Part shown: positions 35,425 to 44,221 of the stretch, piece after piece
How the letters are laid out: each line of letters opens with the position of its first letter
Numbering within the stretch: the first letter of the stretch is position 1
Assembly: GCA_964411985.1 (NCBI GenBank)
Contig: CAYPNF010000025.1
Coordinates: 56,388 to 120,387, forward strand
DNA: 64,000 nt
From: CAYPNF01 sp964411985
Lineage (GTDB): Bacteria; Verrucomicrobiota; Verrucomicrobiia; Limisphaerales; J093
Direction of reading: 5' to 3'
Notes under the pieces: generated by a model
What the model saw: the letters and a program-made list of their open reading frames with translations, nothing else
Databases searched by the model: none
What the model was told of the DNA's origin: nothing
Made by a program: the position numbers and the translations under genes

Positions 35425-36888
35425 ATGAAGTGCAATCAAAGCCCCACCGTCAAGTTCTTCAGCGGGGAAGAAGTCCCCTTGGAACTGCACAAGGTCCGAA
35501 TCGTTCAGAAGCTGAATCTGATTCCGATCGAGGAGCGCCTCAAAGCCATCGTTGAGGGAGGATTCAACACGTTCCTGCTCACCACCAAAACGGTGTTCCT
35601 GGATATGCTTACCGACAGTGGCACCAATGCCATGAGTGATAACCAGGTGGCGTCGATGCTGCGGGCTGACGACGCCTATGCTGGGTCCCAGAGCTACATG
35701 AGGCTCGAGGAAGCAATCCAGGAGGTCTTCAACTGCAAGTACTTCCTTCCGGTTCACCAGGGCCGTGCGGCGGAAAACATCATCTCGAAGACCTTCGTCA
35801 AGCCTGGTGATGTGGTCCCGATGAATTACCACTTCACCACCACCAAGGCCCATATCGAGATCAACGGGGGAACCATTTTCGAGATCTACACCAGCGAGGC
35901 GTTGAAGGTGAAGAGCAGCCACCCCTTCAAGGGCAACCTGGACATCGTAAAGCTGAAGGAGATCATCGCCAAATACGGGGCAAGCAAGGTCGGTTATATC
36001 CGGCTGGAGGCCTCCACTAACCTCATCGGCGGCCAGCCTTTCTCCATCGCCAACATGCGTGAGGTCCGAAAGGTGGCTCAGGAACACGGGATTATGATCG
36101 TCCTAGACGCCAGCTTGATCGGAGAGAACGCCTATTTCATCAAACAGCGTGAAGAGGAGTTCAAGTGCAAGTCGATCAAAGAGATCCTGCACGAGATGAT
36201 CAGCCTGGTGGATTTGACCTATTTCTCGAGCCGGAAGGTAAGCTCCACCCGCGGTGGCGGTATCTGCACGAACAACCTGGAGATCCACAACAAACTCAAG
36301 GATTGGGTCCCTCTCTACGAAGGGTTCTACACCTATGGCGGCATGTCGATTCGCGAAGTGGAGGCCATGGCAGTGGGTTTGATCGAGACCTTGGACGATA
36401 CGGTGATTTCTCAGTCTCCCGCTTTCATCAAGTTCATGGTGAACGAATTGGACAGGCTTGGGGTACCCGTCGTAACCCCAGCCGGGGGCTTGGGTGTTCA
36501 CATCGACGCTGGCCAGTTTCTCTCCCACGTTCCCCAGAGTGAGTATCCAGCAGGGGCCCTGGCGGCGGCGTTCTTCTTGGTATCCGGTGTGCGGGGAATG
36601 GAGCGTGGCACCATCTCCAGCGTGCGCGATGCCAACGGTAACGACGTCCTGGCAGACATCGAACTCCTACGGTTGGCCATGCCTCGCCGAGTGTTCACCC
36701 TTTCCCAAGTCAAGTACGCCATCGATCGACTCTACTGGCTGTACCAGAACCGGGAACTCGTGGGTGGGCTCAAGTTCTACGAGGAACCGCCGGTTCTCCG
36801 CTTTTTCGGCGGCAAGCTGAACCCGACTACGCCATGGCCCGAGAAGCTGGTGGCGAAGTTCCGGGCCGACTTTGGCGACAGCCTGTAA
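35425..36888 (+). CDS. Beta-eliminating lyase, tryptophanase/tyrosine phenol-lyase family, atypical active site
   Basis: A PLP enzyme of 487 residues aligned along its length with TnaA and tyrosine phenol-lyase. Shared blocks include DSGTNAMSDNQVASML, DDAYAGSQSYMRLEEA, LPVHQGRAAENI, GENAYFIKQRE, YEGFYTYGGMSIREVEAMA and MPRRVFTLSQV. The PLP-lysine region reads SSRKVSSTRGGG; the lysine is kept but the following Asp of the usual KKD is Val. The Arg of the TnaA DSAR and TPL DATR motif is replaced (DASLIGENAYF). The C-terminal LRFF resembles the phenol-lyase version. The reaction may thus differ from either. ATG 35425 was chosen by homology; a terminator follows the stop. Confidence 0.82.
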   Translation: MKCNQSPTVKFFSGEEVPLELHKVRIVQKLNLIPIEERLKAIVEGGFNTFLLTTKTVFLDMLTDSGTNAMSDNQVASMLRADDAYAGSQSYMRLEEAIQEVFNCKYFLPVHQGRAAENIISKTFVKPGDVVPMNYHFTTTKAHIEINGGTIFEIYTSEALKVKSSHPFKGNLDIVKLKEIIAKYGASKVGYIRLEASTNLIGGQPFSIANMREVRKVAQEHGIMIVLDASLIGENAYFIKQREEEFKCKSIKEILHEMISLVDLTYFSSRKVSSTRGGGICTNNLEIHNKLKDWVPLYEGFYTYGGMSIREVEAMAVGLIETLDDTVISQSPAFIKFMVNELDRLGVPVVTPAGGLGVHIDAGQFLSHVPQSEYPAGALAAAFFLVSGVRGMERGTISSVRDANGNDVLADIELLRLAMPRRVFTLSQVKYAIDRLYWLYQNRELVGGLKFYEEPPVLRFFGGKLNPTTPWPEKLVAKFRADFGDSL

Positions 36889-36907
36889 GCCCAGCCGCAC
36901 TTTCATC

Positions 36908-36934
36908 GAGCCCGGATGACCTCCGGGCTCTTTT
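36908..36934 (+). terminator. Rho-independent terminator after the lyase gene
   Basis: GAGCCCGGA (36908-36916) and TCCGGGCTC (36922-36930) form a perfect 9-bp stem with a 5-base loop, followed by TTTT. It is 20 bases after the stop codon. Confidence 0.78.
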
Positions 36935-37011
36935 CCATTCTAAAGGGGCCTCTCCGAGGCCATTCCCGTGTGTTGTGGCTACCCCACCCTCTTGTTCTAT
37001 GGCGGACCATC

Positions 37012-39708
37012 TCAGTCGTCATCATCGTCACGTCCTGCAGCCCACTGAGGATAAGGGACTGCAGATCCCTTCATGGCGTGCCATAGGATAAGATTAAGGA
37101 GCGACTCGGAGCATTGATCCGGCTTCTGCAGCGGGAGCTTGGCAGAGGCCAGGGCGTGACGTCGCAGGAGCGGGTCGGCAATTTTCTTTGGATCCGGGTT
37201 CATTTGGTCAAGGGGTACCCGGCTTGGCACGGCAGTGAAGGGAGTAAAGTCAGGTTGATCCGTGAAACAGTCGGTCATGGGGGTCCCAGTAGCATCCATG
37301 ATATTCATAGGAGGAAGGCCCAGAATGAGTTCAAAAGTGCGGATGATGCTGGTGTGATTGTACTGAGTACTAACCACCTGTTTGCGCTTAGTATAGGGGC
37401 TAATCACGTAGGCCGTCGTGCGGTAGCCACTGACGTGGTCCCATCCGGCCTGGGGATCATCCTCAATCGCGAAGATGCACGTTTCCTTCCAGAAGGGGCT
37501 GTGACTGATGGCTTCCACGATCTTCCCGAAGGCCAAGTCATTGTCCGCTACTTGAGCAGCGGGAGTGGGAGAACCCGCTGAGGTGCCTGAGGTGTGATCG
37601 TTGGGGAGGCAGATGATGACCAGGTTGGGAAACGCTCCCGTTTTTTCGTATTCTTTGAGTTCCTTGATGAACTGCGCCGCCCGGAACTGGTCGGGGATGT
37701 CCATATCCCAGCCGACCGTATTTGTGCAAAGACAGTTGCTTAAGGACTCTACGGCGGGACGGCTGTAGATCTGGATAAGGCCCGTCTGGTTGACAAAATC
37801 GTGATAGTAATCAAGAAACTTGAGGGGTTCTTTCCGCTTGGAATCCTTCCAAAAACTCTCGGTGATAGCAAATTCACCGTAGTCCCGCACCGTGCGCCCG
37901 TGCGCCAGGGCGTTGTCCCAGATGAACCCCGAAGGCGCATAGGCCAAGGCATCAATGTCGTCGTCCTCCATCCCGTCAGGGTAGCTGCGTGGGAAACCAG
38001 CGAAAGATTTCTCCATGTAGTCCGTGGCAAAGGAGGTGGAAGACCACTGATGACCGTCGGCGCTCAGGATCCCAGAGCAGTAGGTGTTGTCCAGCAGCAC
38101 GAAGTCGCGAACCATCTTATGCTGATTGGGGGTGACCTCCTCGCCAAAGATGCATAACGAGGGTTCACCATTGCCCTCTTTCACGTCACCGAACACCTGG
38201 TCATAAGTCCGGTTTTCTTTGATAATGTAAACCACGTGGCGAAAGACGGAGGGCTCACCAACGCGCTCCGGGATGGGGCGTTTTGGCTGACCTTCGCGAG
38301 GTGGAAGCATCGCCGCGCGAAGCATGGGTTCCCGGTAGTTTTGCAGGACGCGCCGGGTCATCAGGTCGAGATCCTTCCGGGACGGCACGGGAATCAAGGA
38401 CACACTACCGAAATACTGATGCGAGTTGCCGCTCACCACCCCAGTTTTGGGATCCTTCTTACCGGGGCCAATTCCCTTAATGTTAGCCACATAGAGGTGC
38501 TGGCGCGCGCCGTGGTAGAGAACTGCGCCTGGGAACCATCCGGTAGGGATGAGACCCTCAAACTTGGAGCGCCCCGGGCGAAAACTCACGACTGCCAAAG
38601 CATTCTGGGTACCGTTGCATACGTATAAAGTCCTCCCCGAACGATCAAAGGCGAGCGCATTCGGGCTCGCCCCAAACAGATCGGCCGGGCTGCTCTTGCT
38701 CCAGATCGTCTCGACCACCTCCAACCGTCGGACGTCGATCACGCTCAGGGTATCGCTCGCCGCATTGGCCACAACCAGGTGCCTGCCATTCGGCGAAAGC
38801 GCCAAACCGGAAGCGTGCTTACCGGTCAAAATCTCCCTGAGAACTCTACCCGACTCCAGATCGATTACCGATACCGATCCCTCGGACGCGATGAACTTGA
38901 CAGGGTCGACCCGAACCAAGGTTCCGCGACCGCCAGGACCCGTCACGCTGCCAGCCTCAGGACGACGACCTCCCCAATTGCTGACGAAAGCTCGCTTTCC
39001 GGCGAGAACAACGTCGTAGGGAGCAAAACCGACCTCGAAAGTCCTGAGCACTTTGCCGCTTTCCGCATCCAGTTCCGCCAAGCGGTTGGAGAGATTGCAG
39101 ACCACGTAAAGCCTCTTCCCGTCTGGGGAAAGCGCGAGACCCGCAGGAATTTCTGCCTCCCGACGAGGCGCATTCGCTTTCGGGAGAGGCATGGAGAACA
39201 AGCCCCGGACTTCCCCTTTTTCCGCAACGGAAAACACCTTGATACTGCCATTCACGTTAGCTAGGTAGATCCGCCGGCCATCCGGCGAGAAGATCAAGCC
39301 CGTGTAACTCACCTGGCCCTGCTTGTCCGGTTCCAGAATGTGGTCCGAAACCACATCGGCGGGTGGGTCGACCAACTTGTCGGACGGAAGCGGCACGCGT
39401 TGGCGGATCTCACCCGTTTCTGGGTTCAGGATGAGCAGTTCGGCAGTTTTCCCTGAGACGGCGAGAAGGTCGCCCTTGGGGTTGAGAGCGATTGCCTGCG
39501 GGCGGAGACCCGCCAAATCCACCTGGAGGCCCGTCGGCGTCACAATCTGGTTCACGGGGGTGACGACTCTCCCCCCACCTGTGGGACCAACGGTCTCCTG
39601 GCCTGAGGGAGCCGCTAATTCTGCGGCCTGGCAATGTAGGTTGGCGACAAGGAGTGCTGAGCCGCAAAACCGGGCCCAGACAAAGTTCTTCAAAAACCGC
39701 ATGGTCAT
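37012..39708 (-). CDS. Beta-propeller/phosphoesterase (AcpA-like) fusion, exported
   Basis: An 898-residue exported protein with a signal peptide (about residues 1-28). Residues 60 to about 430 form a seven-bladed-type YncE/cytochrome cd1-like propeller, with repeated units such as GLALSPDGKRLYVVC and GLALSPNGRHLVVANAASDTLSV. From about 490 follows a phosphoesterase domain of the acid phosphatase/phospholipase C type: YIIKENRTYDQVFGD, LDNTYCSGILSADGHQWSS, CLPNDHT and a late DDPQAGWDHV. Those Asp, Asn and His residues are metal ligands in that family. The C-terminus is a run of five Asp. Possible substrates are phosphate or sulphate esters. Confidence 0.82.
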   Translation of the reverse strand: MTMRFLKNFVWARFCGSALLVANLHCQAAELAAPSGQETVGPTGGGRVVTPVNQIVTPTGLQVDLAGLRPQAIALNPKGDLLAVSGKTAELLILNPETGEIRQRVPLPSDKLVDPPADVVSDHILEPDKQGQVSYTGLIFSPDGRRIYLANVNGSIKVFSVAEKGEVRGLFSMPLPKANAPRREAEIPAGLALSPDGKRLYVVCNLSNRLAELDAESGKVLRTFEVGFAPYDVVLAGKRAFVSNWGGRRPEAGSVTGPGGRGTLVRVDPVKFIASEGSVSVIDLESGRVLREILTGKHASGLALSPNGRHLVVANAASDTLSVIDVRRLEVVETIWSKSSPADLFGASPNALAFDRSGRTLYVCNGTQNALAVVSFRPGRSKFEGLIPTGWFPGAVLYHGARQHLYVANIKGIGPGKKDPKTGVVSGNSHQYFGSVSLIPVPSRKDLDLMTRRVLQNYREPMLRAAMLPPREGQPKRPIPERVGEPSVFRHVVYIIKENRTYDQVFGDVKEGNGEPSLCIFGEEVTPNQHKMVRDFVLLDNTYCSGILSADGHQWSSTSFATDYMEKSFAGFPRSYPDGMEDDDIDALAYAPSGFIWDNALAHGRTVRDYGEFAITESFWKDSKRKEPLKFLDYYHDFVNQTGLIQIYSRPAVESLSNCLCTNTVGWDMDIPDQFRAAQFIKELKEYEKTGAFPNLVIICLPNDHTSGTSAGSPTPAAQVADNDLAFGKIVEAISHSPFWKETCIFAIEDDPQAGWDHVSGYRTTAYVISPYTKRKQVVSTQYNHTSIIRTFELILGLPPMNIMDATGTPMTDCFTDQPDFTPFTAVPSRVPLDQMNPDPKKIADPLLRRHALASAKLPLQKPDQCSESLLNLILWHAMKGSAVPYPQWAAGRDDDDD

Positions 39709-39729
39709 GGCTCTTTCTCCAGCAAGTCT

Positions 39730-39771
39730 GGCCAGGGAAGGGTAATCAGCCGCAGGAAACGAGCCCTGGCC
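39730..39771. repeat. Inverted repeat between two minus-strand genes
   Basis: GGCCAGGG (39730-39737) and CCCTGGCC (39764-39771) are exact reverse complements around 26 bases. It lies in the 82-base spacer after the small conserved gene and before the propeller/phosphoesterase start. No T-run follows on the minus strand, so a leader hairpin or operator is as likely as a terminator. Confidence 0.4.
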
Positions 39772-39790
39772 TCGCCCCCGGAAGCGCTGC

Positions 39791-40285
39791 CTAGTAACCC
39801 AACTTACTCAGTTCTTTCTCCAAGGTGGCCTGAAACTCTTGCACGTCCTCCGCAGGAGGGCGATAGCCCTTTTGCTCCGGTGCCAAGCCCAGTCGTCCCA
39901 TCTGGTCCAGATACCAGAGCGCCTTATTGCCATCGCTGAAGACGACCTCGCCGCTCACAATCGCGCCCGCTCGCGCGATGCGGTCGACCGACAGCTTCAC
40001 TCTGGCCGGGGTGCCAGGCAGCGCTTCGGGCTCAGGGAGAAGCGCTGCTTCCGCGGGCAGGGGCGCTGGGGTCGCTTGGCCACCCACACCCGGTGCCACG
40101 ACCGGCGCCTTGGGGGGGTCGGGGTCTTTGGGAAGAATGTTCAGTTCGCTCACCAGCATCTTCACTTCCATGTAGGTTGGGCGGAGAGAGAATTGGGTCT
40201 CAATCCGCTTCTGAATCTCGGCCAGTTTCAAGCCTTCCCCTAGCCAGCGGGCTACTTCCTGTTTCTGTGCGTCGGTCAAATTCAT
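39791..40285 (-). CDS. Small conserved-looking protein with HTH-like N-terminus
   Basis: A 164-residue protein I cannot assign to a named family. Residues 1-50 (MNLTDAQKQEVARWLGEG then LAEIQKRI) form helices with the look of a helix-turn-helix or helical recognition domain. A Pro/Ala/Glu-rich linker spans about residues 52-90. The C-terminal part is beta-rich, with SGEVVFSDGNKALWYLDQMGRLGL. ATG 40285 was chosen; an upstream extension would add a cysteine-containing segment of doubtful value. It is encoded upstream of the phosphoesterase fusion on the same strand. The function is not known. Confidence 0.65.
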   Translation of the reverse strand: MNLTDAQKQEVARWLGEGLKLAEIQKRIETQFSLRPTYMEVKMLVSELNILPKDPDPPKAPVVAPGVGGQATPAPLPAEAALLPEPEALPGTPARVKLSVDRIARAGAIVSGEVVFSDGNKALWYLDQMGRLGLAPEQKGYRPPAEDVQEFQATLEKELSKLGY

Positions 40286-40403
40286 AATCGTCCAGTTGCA
40301 TTGACCACAATGGGTCACTGCCATTCAAGGGAAAAACGGGGTCGACTGCCAGCACGAAAACCGGGTTGCGTTGGTACGCCCGTTTAGTTATGTTAACTCA
40401 TTT

Positions 40404-41684
40404 ATGGAATTCGAGACTCTTTGCCTGCACGCTGGTCATCAACCTGACCCTACCACCCTCTCCCGTGCCGTTCCCATCTACCGCACCTCCTCCTACCTCT
40501 TCAAGAGCACAGAACATGCTGCAAATCTCTTTGCCCTGAAAGAACTGGGGAACATCTATACCCGCTTGATGAATCCGACCCACGATGTGTTGGAGCAGCG
40601 GGTGGCGGCTTTGGATGGTGGGGCCGGAGCACTGGCTTTGTCCTCCGGCACCAGTGGCGTCTTCTACTCGGTCATCAACCTTTGCCAGGCAGGCGACGAA
40701 ATCGTATCCGCCAACAATCTCTACGGAGGAACCTACACTCAGTTCAATGATATCCTCCCCCAGTTTGGGATCCGGACCCGTTTCGTAGACCCCAACCAGC
40801 CGGAGAACTTTGCCAAAGCCATCACGCCCAAGACCAAGCTCCTGTTCTGCGAAACTGTCAGTAATCCGGGACTGGACGTGTCGGATATCCGCGCTATAGC
40901 GGACATTGCGCATGCACACGGGTTGCCGTTGGTGGTGGATGGCACTTTTACCACCCCCTACCTGCAGCGTTCTTTCGATTTCGGGGCCGATATCATCGTG
41001 CACTCGCTAACGAAATGGCTGGGAGGACACGGCGCTGGGTTGGGTGGGGTAGTGGTCGATTCCGGCAAATTCGACTGGAAGAGCGACAAGTTTCCGCTGA
41101 TGAACCAGCCTGACGCCAGCTATCACGGCGTGAGGTGGGCGCATGATTTGGGACCTTTATCGCCGCTGGCTTACATCCTAAGGATGCGGGTGATCCCTCT
41201 GCGGAACTTGGGTGCCTGCATCTCCCCAGACAACGCGTGGTTCTTCCTGCAGGGAATTGAAACGCTCCCCCTGCGGATGGAGCGGCACTGCGAGAACGCC
41301 CTAGCGGTGGCGAAGTTTTTGAAGAGCCATCCCCAGGTAGATTGGGTTCGGTTCCCGGGATTGCCAGACGACCCCATGCATGCCATGAACCAAAAGTATG
41401 TCCGCGGCAAAGGTGGATCGATGGTGGTTTTCGGCATCAAAGGTGGCGCCCAAGCCGGGTCTCGATTCATTGATTCTCTCAAGCTGATCTCCCATCTGGC
41501 CAACGTGGGTGATGCGAAGAGTCTGGCCATCCATCCGGCCACCACCACGCATTCGCAGATGAGCGTGGAGCAACAGCGGGCTGGTGGCATACGACCGGAG
41601 TTGGTGCGCCTTTCGATTGGCCTGGAGCACATCAATGACATTGTTGCGGACTTGGACCAAGCCTTGGGCGCGAAGGGCTCTTGA
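40404..41684 (+). CDS. metY: O-acetylhomoserine sulfhydrylase-type PLP enzyme
   Basis: A Cys/Met-metabolism PLP enzyme of 426 residues. It starts METLCLHAGHQPDP-like (FETLCLHAGHQPDPTTLS) and has NIYTRLMNPTHDVLEQRVAAL, YGGTYTQFNDI, and the Schiff-base lysine in IIVHSLTKWLGGHG. These are the usual blocks of MetY, which joins sulphide or a thiol to O-acetylhomoserine. Methionine gamma-lyase belongs to the same superfamily and cannot be excluded, but length and motif wording favour MetY. ATG 40404 gives the standard N-terminus. No SAM or other methionine riboswitch was recognised in the leader. A sulfatase follows. Confidence 0.87.
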   Translation: MEFETLCLHAGHQPDPTTLSRAVPIYRTSSYLFKSTEHAANLFALKELGNIYTRLMNPTHDVLEQRVAALDGGAGALALSSGTSGVFYSVINLCQAGDEIVSANNLYGGTYTQFNDILPQFGIRTRFVDPNQPENFAKAITPKTKLLFCETVSNPGLDVSDIRAIADIAHAHGLPLVVDGTFTTPYLQRSFDFGADIIVHSLTKWLGGHGAGLGGVVVDSGKFDWKSDKFPLMNQPDASYHGVRWAHDLGPLSPLAYILRMRVIPLRNLGACISPDNAWFFLQGIETLPLRMERHCENALAVAKFLKSHPQVDWVRFPGLPDDPMHAMNQKYVRGKGGSMVVFGIKGGAQAGSRFIDSLKLISHLANVGDAKSLAIHPATTTHSQMSVEQQRAGGIRPELVRLSIGLEHINDIVADLDQALGAKGS

Positions 41685-41742
41685 GGTCCCCTCAGAGCAC
41701 CGCTCGAGCCGCCATCACTCGTGGGTTCACCGTGGCAAAAGG

Positions 41743-43140
41743 GTGCTCTATGCCCTGATATTGCTGCTGGTTTCGTTTACCCCACTCCGCGGCCTACCTT
41801 CTAGCCGGGCGACGGATTCGAAGCCCAACATGGTCTTCATTCTCGTGGACGATCTAGGCTGGAAAGACGGTCATTGCTTTGGGAGCGGTTTTTATCGGAC
41901 CCCCAGCCTCGACCGGCTAGCTTCACAGTCCGTGAGGTTTACTTCTGCTTACGCGGCGTGTGCGGTCTGTTCCCCGACGCGTGCTGCCATCATGACCGGA
42001 AAATCCCCGGCAAGGCTTCACCTCACCGATTGGATTCCTGGCGAAGGCACCCCCAAGGAGGGCCGGTTCCGCGTGCCGGTCTGGCAGCAATCGCTTCCAT
42101 CAGCGGAGGTGACCCTGGCTGAAGCCCTGCGCGATCTCGGATACGCCACCGCGAGCATCGGGAAGTGGCACTTGGGGCCCAGCCACAGTTCGCCTCAGGA
42201 TCATGGATTTGATCTGAACGTTGCGGGGGGGGCGATTGGACACCCTGCCTCGTACTTCTGGCCTTACGGCAAGCAGGATGCCTCTCATCGCGTGCCCGGT
42301 CTCGCGGAGAAGAGCGGAGCCGAAGGTGAATACTTGACAGACCGCCTCACCGACGAGGCCCTTGCCTTTCTCGAACGAAACCGCGCGAGACCCTTCTTCC
42401 TTTACCTGGCTCATTATGCGGTGCATTCGCCGCTCATGGGCAAGCAGACTCTGATCGAAGAGTACCGCGAGATTCAGGGTGCCGAGGGACAAAGCAACGC
42501 CGTCTACGCAGCCATGGTTCAGAGCGTGGATGACAGTGTGGGAAGGATTCTCGCAAAACTGGACGAATTGGGAATCGCGGACCGGACCGCAGTCGTATAC
42601 ACGTCAGACAATGGCGGGGCTGTTCACTTCGGCAACCCCCCGGCGACTTCCAACGCCCCTTTGCGACTCGGCAAAGGTTACGCATACGAAGGCGGTTTGC
42701 GCGTGCCGCTGCTCATCAAGGTCCCGGGCCTGACTCGCGGAGGATCCGTCTGCAACACGCCGGTGATCAGCCAGGACTTCTTCCCGACACTGCTGGAATT
42801 GGCAGGTGCGAGCAAGAAGACGCGAAGCGCCGCCGTCGATGGCGCAAGCCTGATACCCCTGCTCAAGGGAGGTGGCAAACTCGCTCGCCGAAGCCTCTTT
42901 TGGCACTACCCTCATTACTGGAACGGCACCAAGGTATCTCCTTACAGCGTTGTGCGCGACGGCGACTGGAAGCTCATTCGATTCTACGAGACGGGGAAAG
43001 AGGAACTGTACCACCTGGGTGTTGACCCGGGAGAGACTTCCGAGGCAAGCGCGAACCAACCAGCGACACGGGCGGAGCTGAGTGCTAAGCTCGATCGCTG
43101 GCTCAAGAAGGTGGATGCGCAGATGCCCAAGCCGAAGTAG
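41743..43140 (+). CDS. Secreted Cys-type sulfatase
   Basis: A sulfate-ester hydrolase of about 465 residues. The formylglycine motif is C-S-P-T-R in VCSPTRAAIMTGKSP, so it needs a formylglycine-generating enzyme, which is not in this window. Other motifs are FILVDDLGW (metal Asp pair), SIGKWHLGPS, YTSDNGG and a C-terminal GDWKLIRFYE. The start is uncertain: GTG 41743 gives a signal-like hydrophobic stretch (LYALILLLVSFTPLRG) but no basic residue in front. An upstream frame stays open to 41584, overlapping metY. Verrucomicrobia carry many such enzymes for sulfated polysaccharides; the released sulfate and metY may be linked only by position. Confidence 0.86.
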   Translation: MLYALILLLVSFTPLRGLPSSRATDSKPNMVFILVDDLGWKDGHCFGSGFYRTPSLDRLASQSVRFTSAYAACAVCSPTRAAIMTGKSPARLHLTDWIPGEGTPKEGRFRVPVWQQSLPSAEVTLAEALRDLGYATASIGKWHLGPSHSSPQDHGFDLNVAGGAIGHPASYFWPYGKQDASHRVPGLAEKSGAEGEYLTDRLTDEALAFLERNRARPFFLYLAHYAVHSPLMGKQTLIEEYREIQGAEGQSNAVYAAMVQSVDDSVGRILAKLDELGIADRTAVVYTSDNGGAVHFGNPPATSNAPLRLGKGYAYEGGLRVPLLIKVPGLTRGGSVCNTPVISQDFFPTLLELAGASKKTRSAAVDGASLIPLLKGGGKLARRSLFWHYPHYWNGTKVSPYSVVRDGDWKLIRFYETGKEELYHLGVDPGETSEASANQPATRAELSAKLDRWLKKVDAQMPKPK

Positions 43141-43246
43141 GGTTCAGTTGCAGGGTGGAATGTTGGGCGCCGTTCCCAGCCCGCTTCCCAAGTGAAATCC
43201 CACAGGTTTTTCTGGCCTACCCAGGCCGGCAAAGTACAATACTCGT

Positions 43247-43807
43247 ATGACCAACAAGATCCTTGTGCTCTTCGATTCCAACTCGGGTAACACCGCCAAA
43301 ATGGCCGCTTTGGTGGGTGAAGGCGCCGCCTCAGTACCCAACACCGAAATCCGGGTGTTGTCCGTCACGGAAGCAACACCGCAGGACGTGCTCTGGTGCG
43401 AAGGCCTGGCACTGGGAAGCCCCACGAACATGGGACTGCTGTCCTGGAAAATGAAAAAGTTCTGGGACGAACCCATGCTGCCTCACTGGATGGAACTCGA
43501 CGGCCGAATCGGCTGCGCGTTCAGTTCCGCGGGAGGCTGGGGAGGTGGGATGGAAATGTGCTGTCAGTCCCTGTTGATGCTGCTCGTCAATTTTGGTTTT
43601 CTGGTGTTCGGAGTCACGGATTATGCGGGCAAGCTGACCACGGCGCACTATGGCACGGTGGTTGCCCGCGAACCCCGGGATGAGGATGCGAAGGCAGCCT
43701 GTCGTCTGCTGGGGCGCCGTCTGGCTGAATGGGTTGCGGTTCGTTTCCACGGAAAGACGGAACTGGATCCAAAGCACCGGCTCGCAGATCGGAAGCCGAA
43801 GGGGTGA
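43247..43807 (+). CDS. Flavodoxin-fold NAD(P)H:quinone reductase-like protein (WrbA type)
   Basis: A 186-residue flavodoxin-fold protein. The FMN-phosphate loop is LFDSNSGNTAKMA, and the isoalloxazine loops are GSPTNMGLLSWKMK and FSSAGGWGGGMEM. These match WrbA/NQO-like proteins that reduce quinones by two electrons. The later region LRxRxLAEW is helical and ends in a basic tail. It stands 106 bases after the sulfatase gene on the same strand. There is no signal peptide, so it is cytoplasmic. Confidence 0.82.
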   Translation: MTNKILVLFDSNSGNTAKMAALVGEGAASVPNTEIRVLSVTEATPQDVLWCEGLALGSPTNMGLLSWKMKKFWDEPMLPHWMELDGRIGCAFSSAGGWGGGMEMCCQSLLMLLVNFGFLVFGVTDYAGKLTTAHYGTVVAREPRDEDAKAACRLLGRRLAEWVAVRFHGKTELDPKHRLADRKPKG

Positions 43808-44221
43808 GAATCCTTTGGGCCTAAACTCCAGTACGCTCACCAGAGTCGAACGAGCCTTATGCAACCCGCGTGGGGGCGCTCAAGTTGTCGCCAGAGGGAT
43901 TCCTGACCACCTACACTGAACTCCGAGTATAAGCATGGAAAGGCGACCGACTGGTTGATACCTCCCCGAGGATGCCGGGTTGCCTCTTGTTCAGCACCAC
44001 CTTGTCCCTTCCGTCCTTTTCCTCCTCAGGTAAAGACCGCCGACCGGAATTTGGCCTCGCCCCAGGGATCTCCAGGAAGCCAGCGTCGCAAGGGGTACCC
44101 TGCAGAGTCATGGGCTCCCCTCCCCCCGTGAGATCAAATTGGACGTTCCGATAGGCTCGCAGAACCTCCCATGCCCTACCCCTCAACTGTCAAGGGGACC
44201 CCCGTGAGTCTGCCACTTCCG
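43808..44221. other. 414-base spacer without a recognised gene
   Basis: The space between the flavodoxin-fold gene and the end of hybrid kinase 3 holds no tRNA, no strong terminator and no repeat that I can see. A minus-strand open frame at 43911-44186 (91 codons, start MRGRAWEVL) contains the segment NVQFDLTGGGEPMTLQGTP but matches nothing I know. It may be a degraded gene or chance. Confidence 0.4.
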
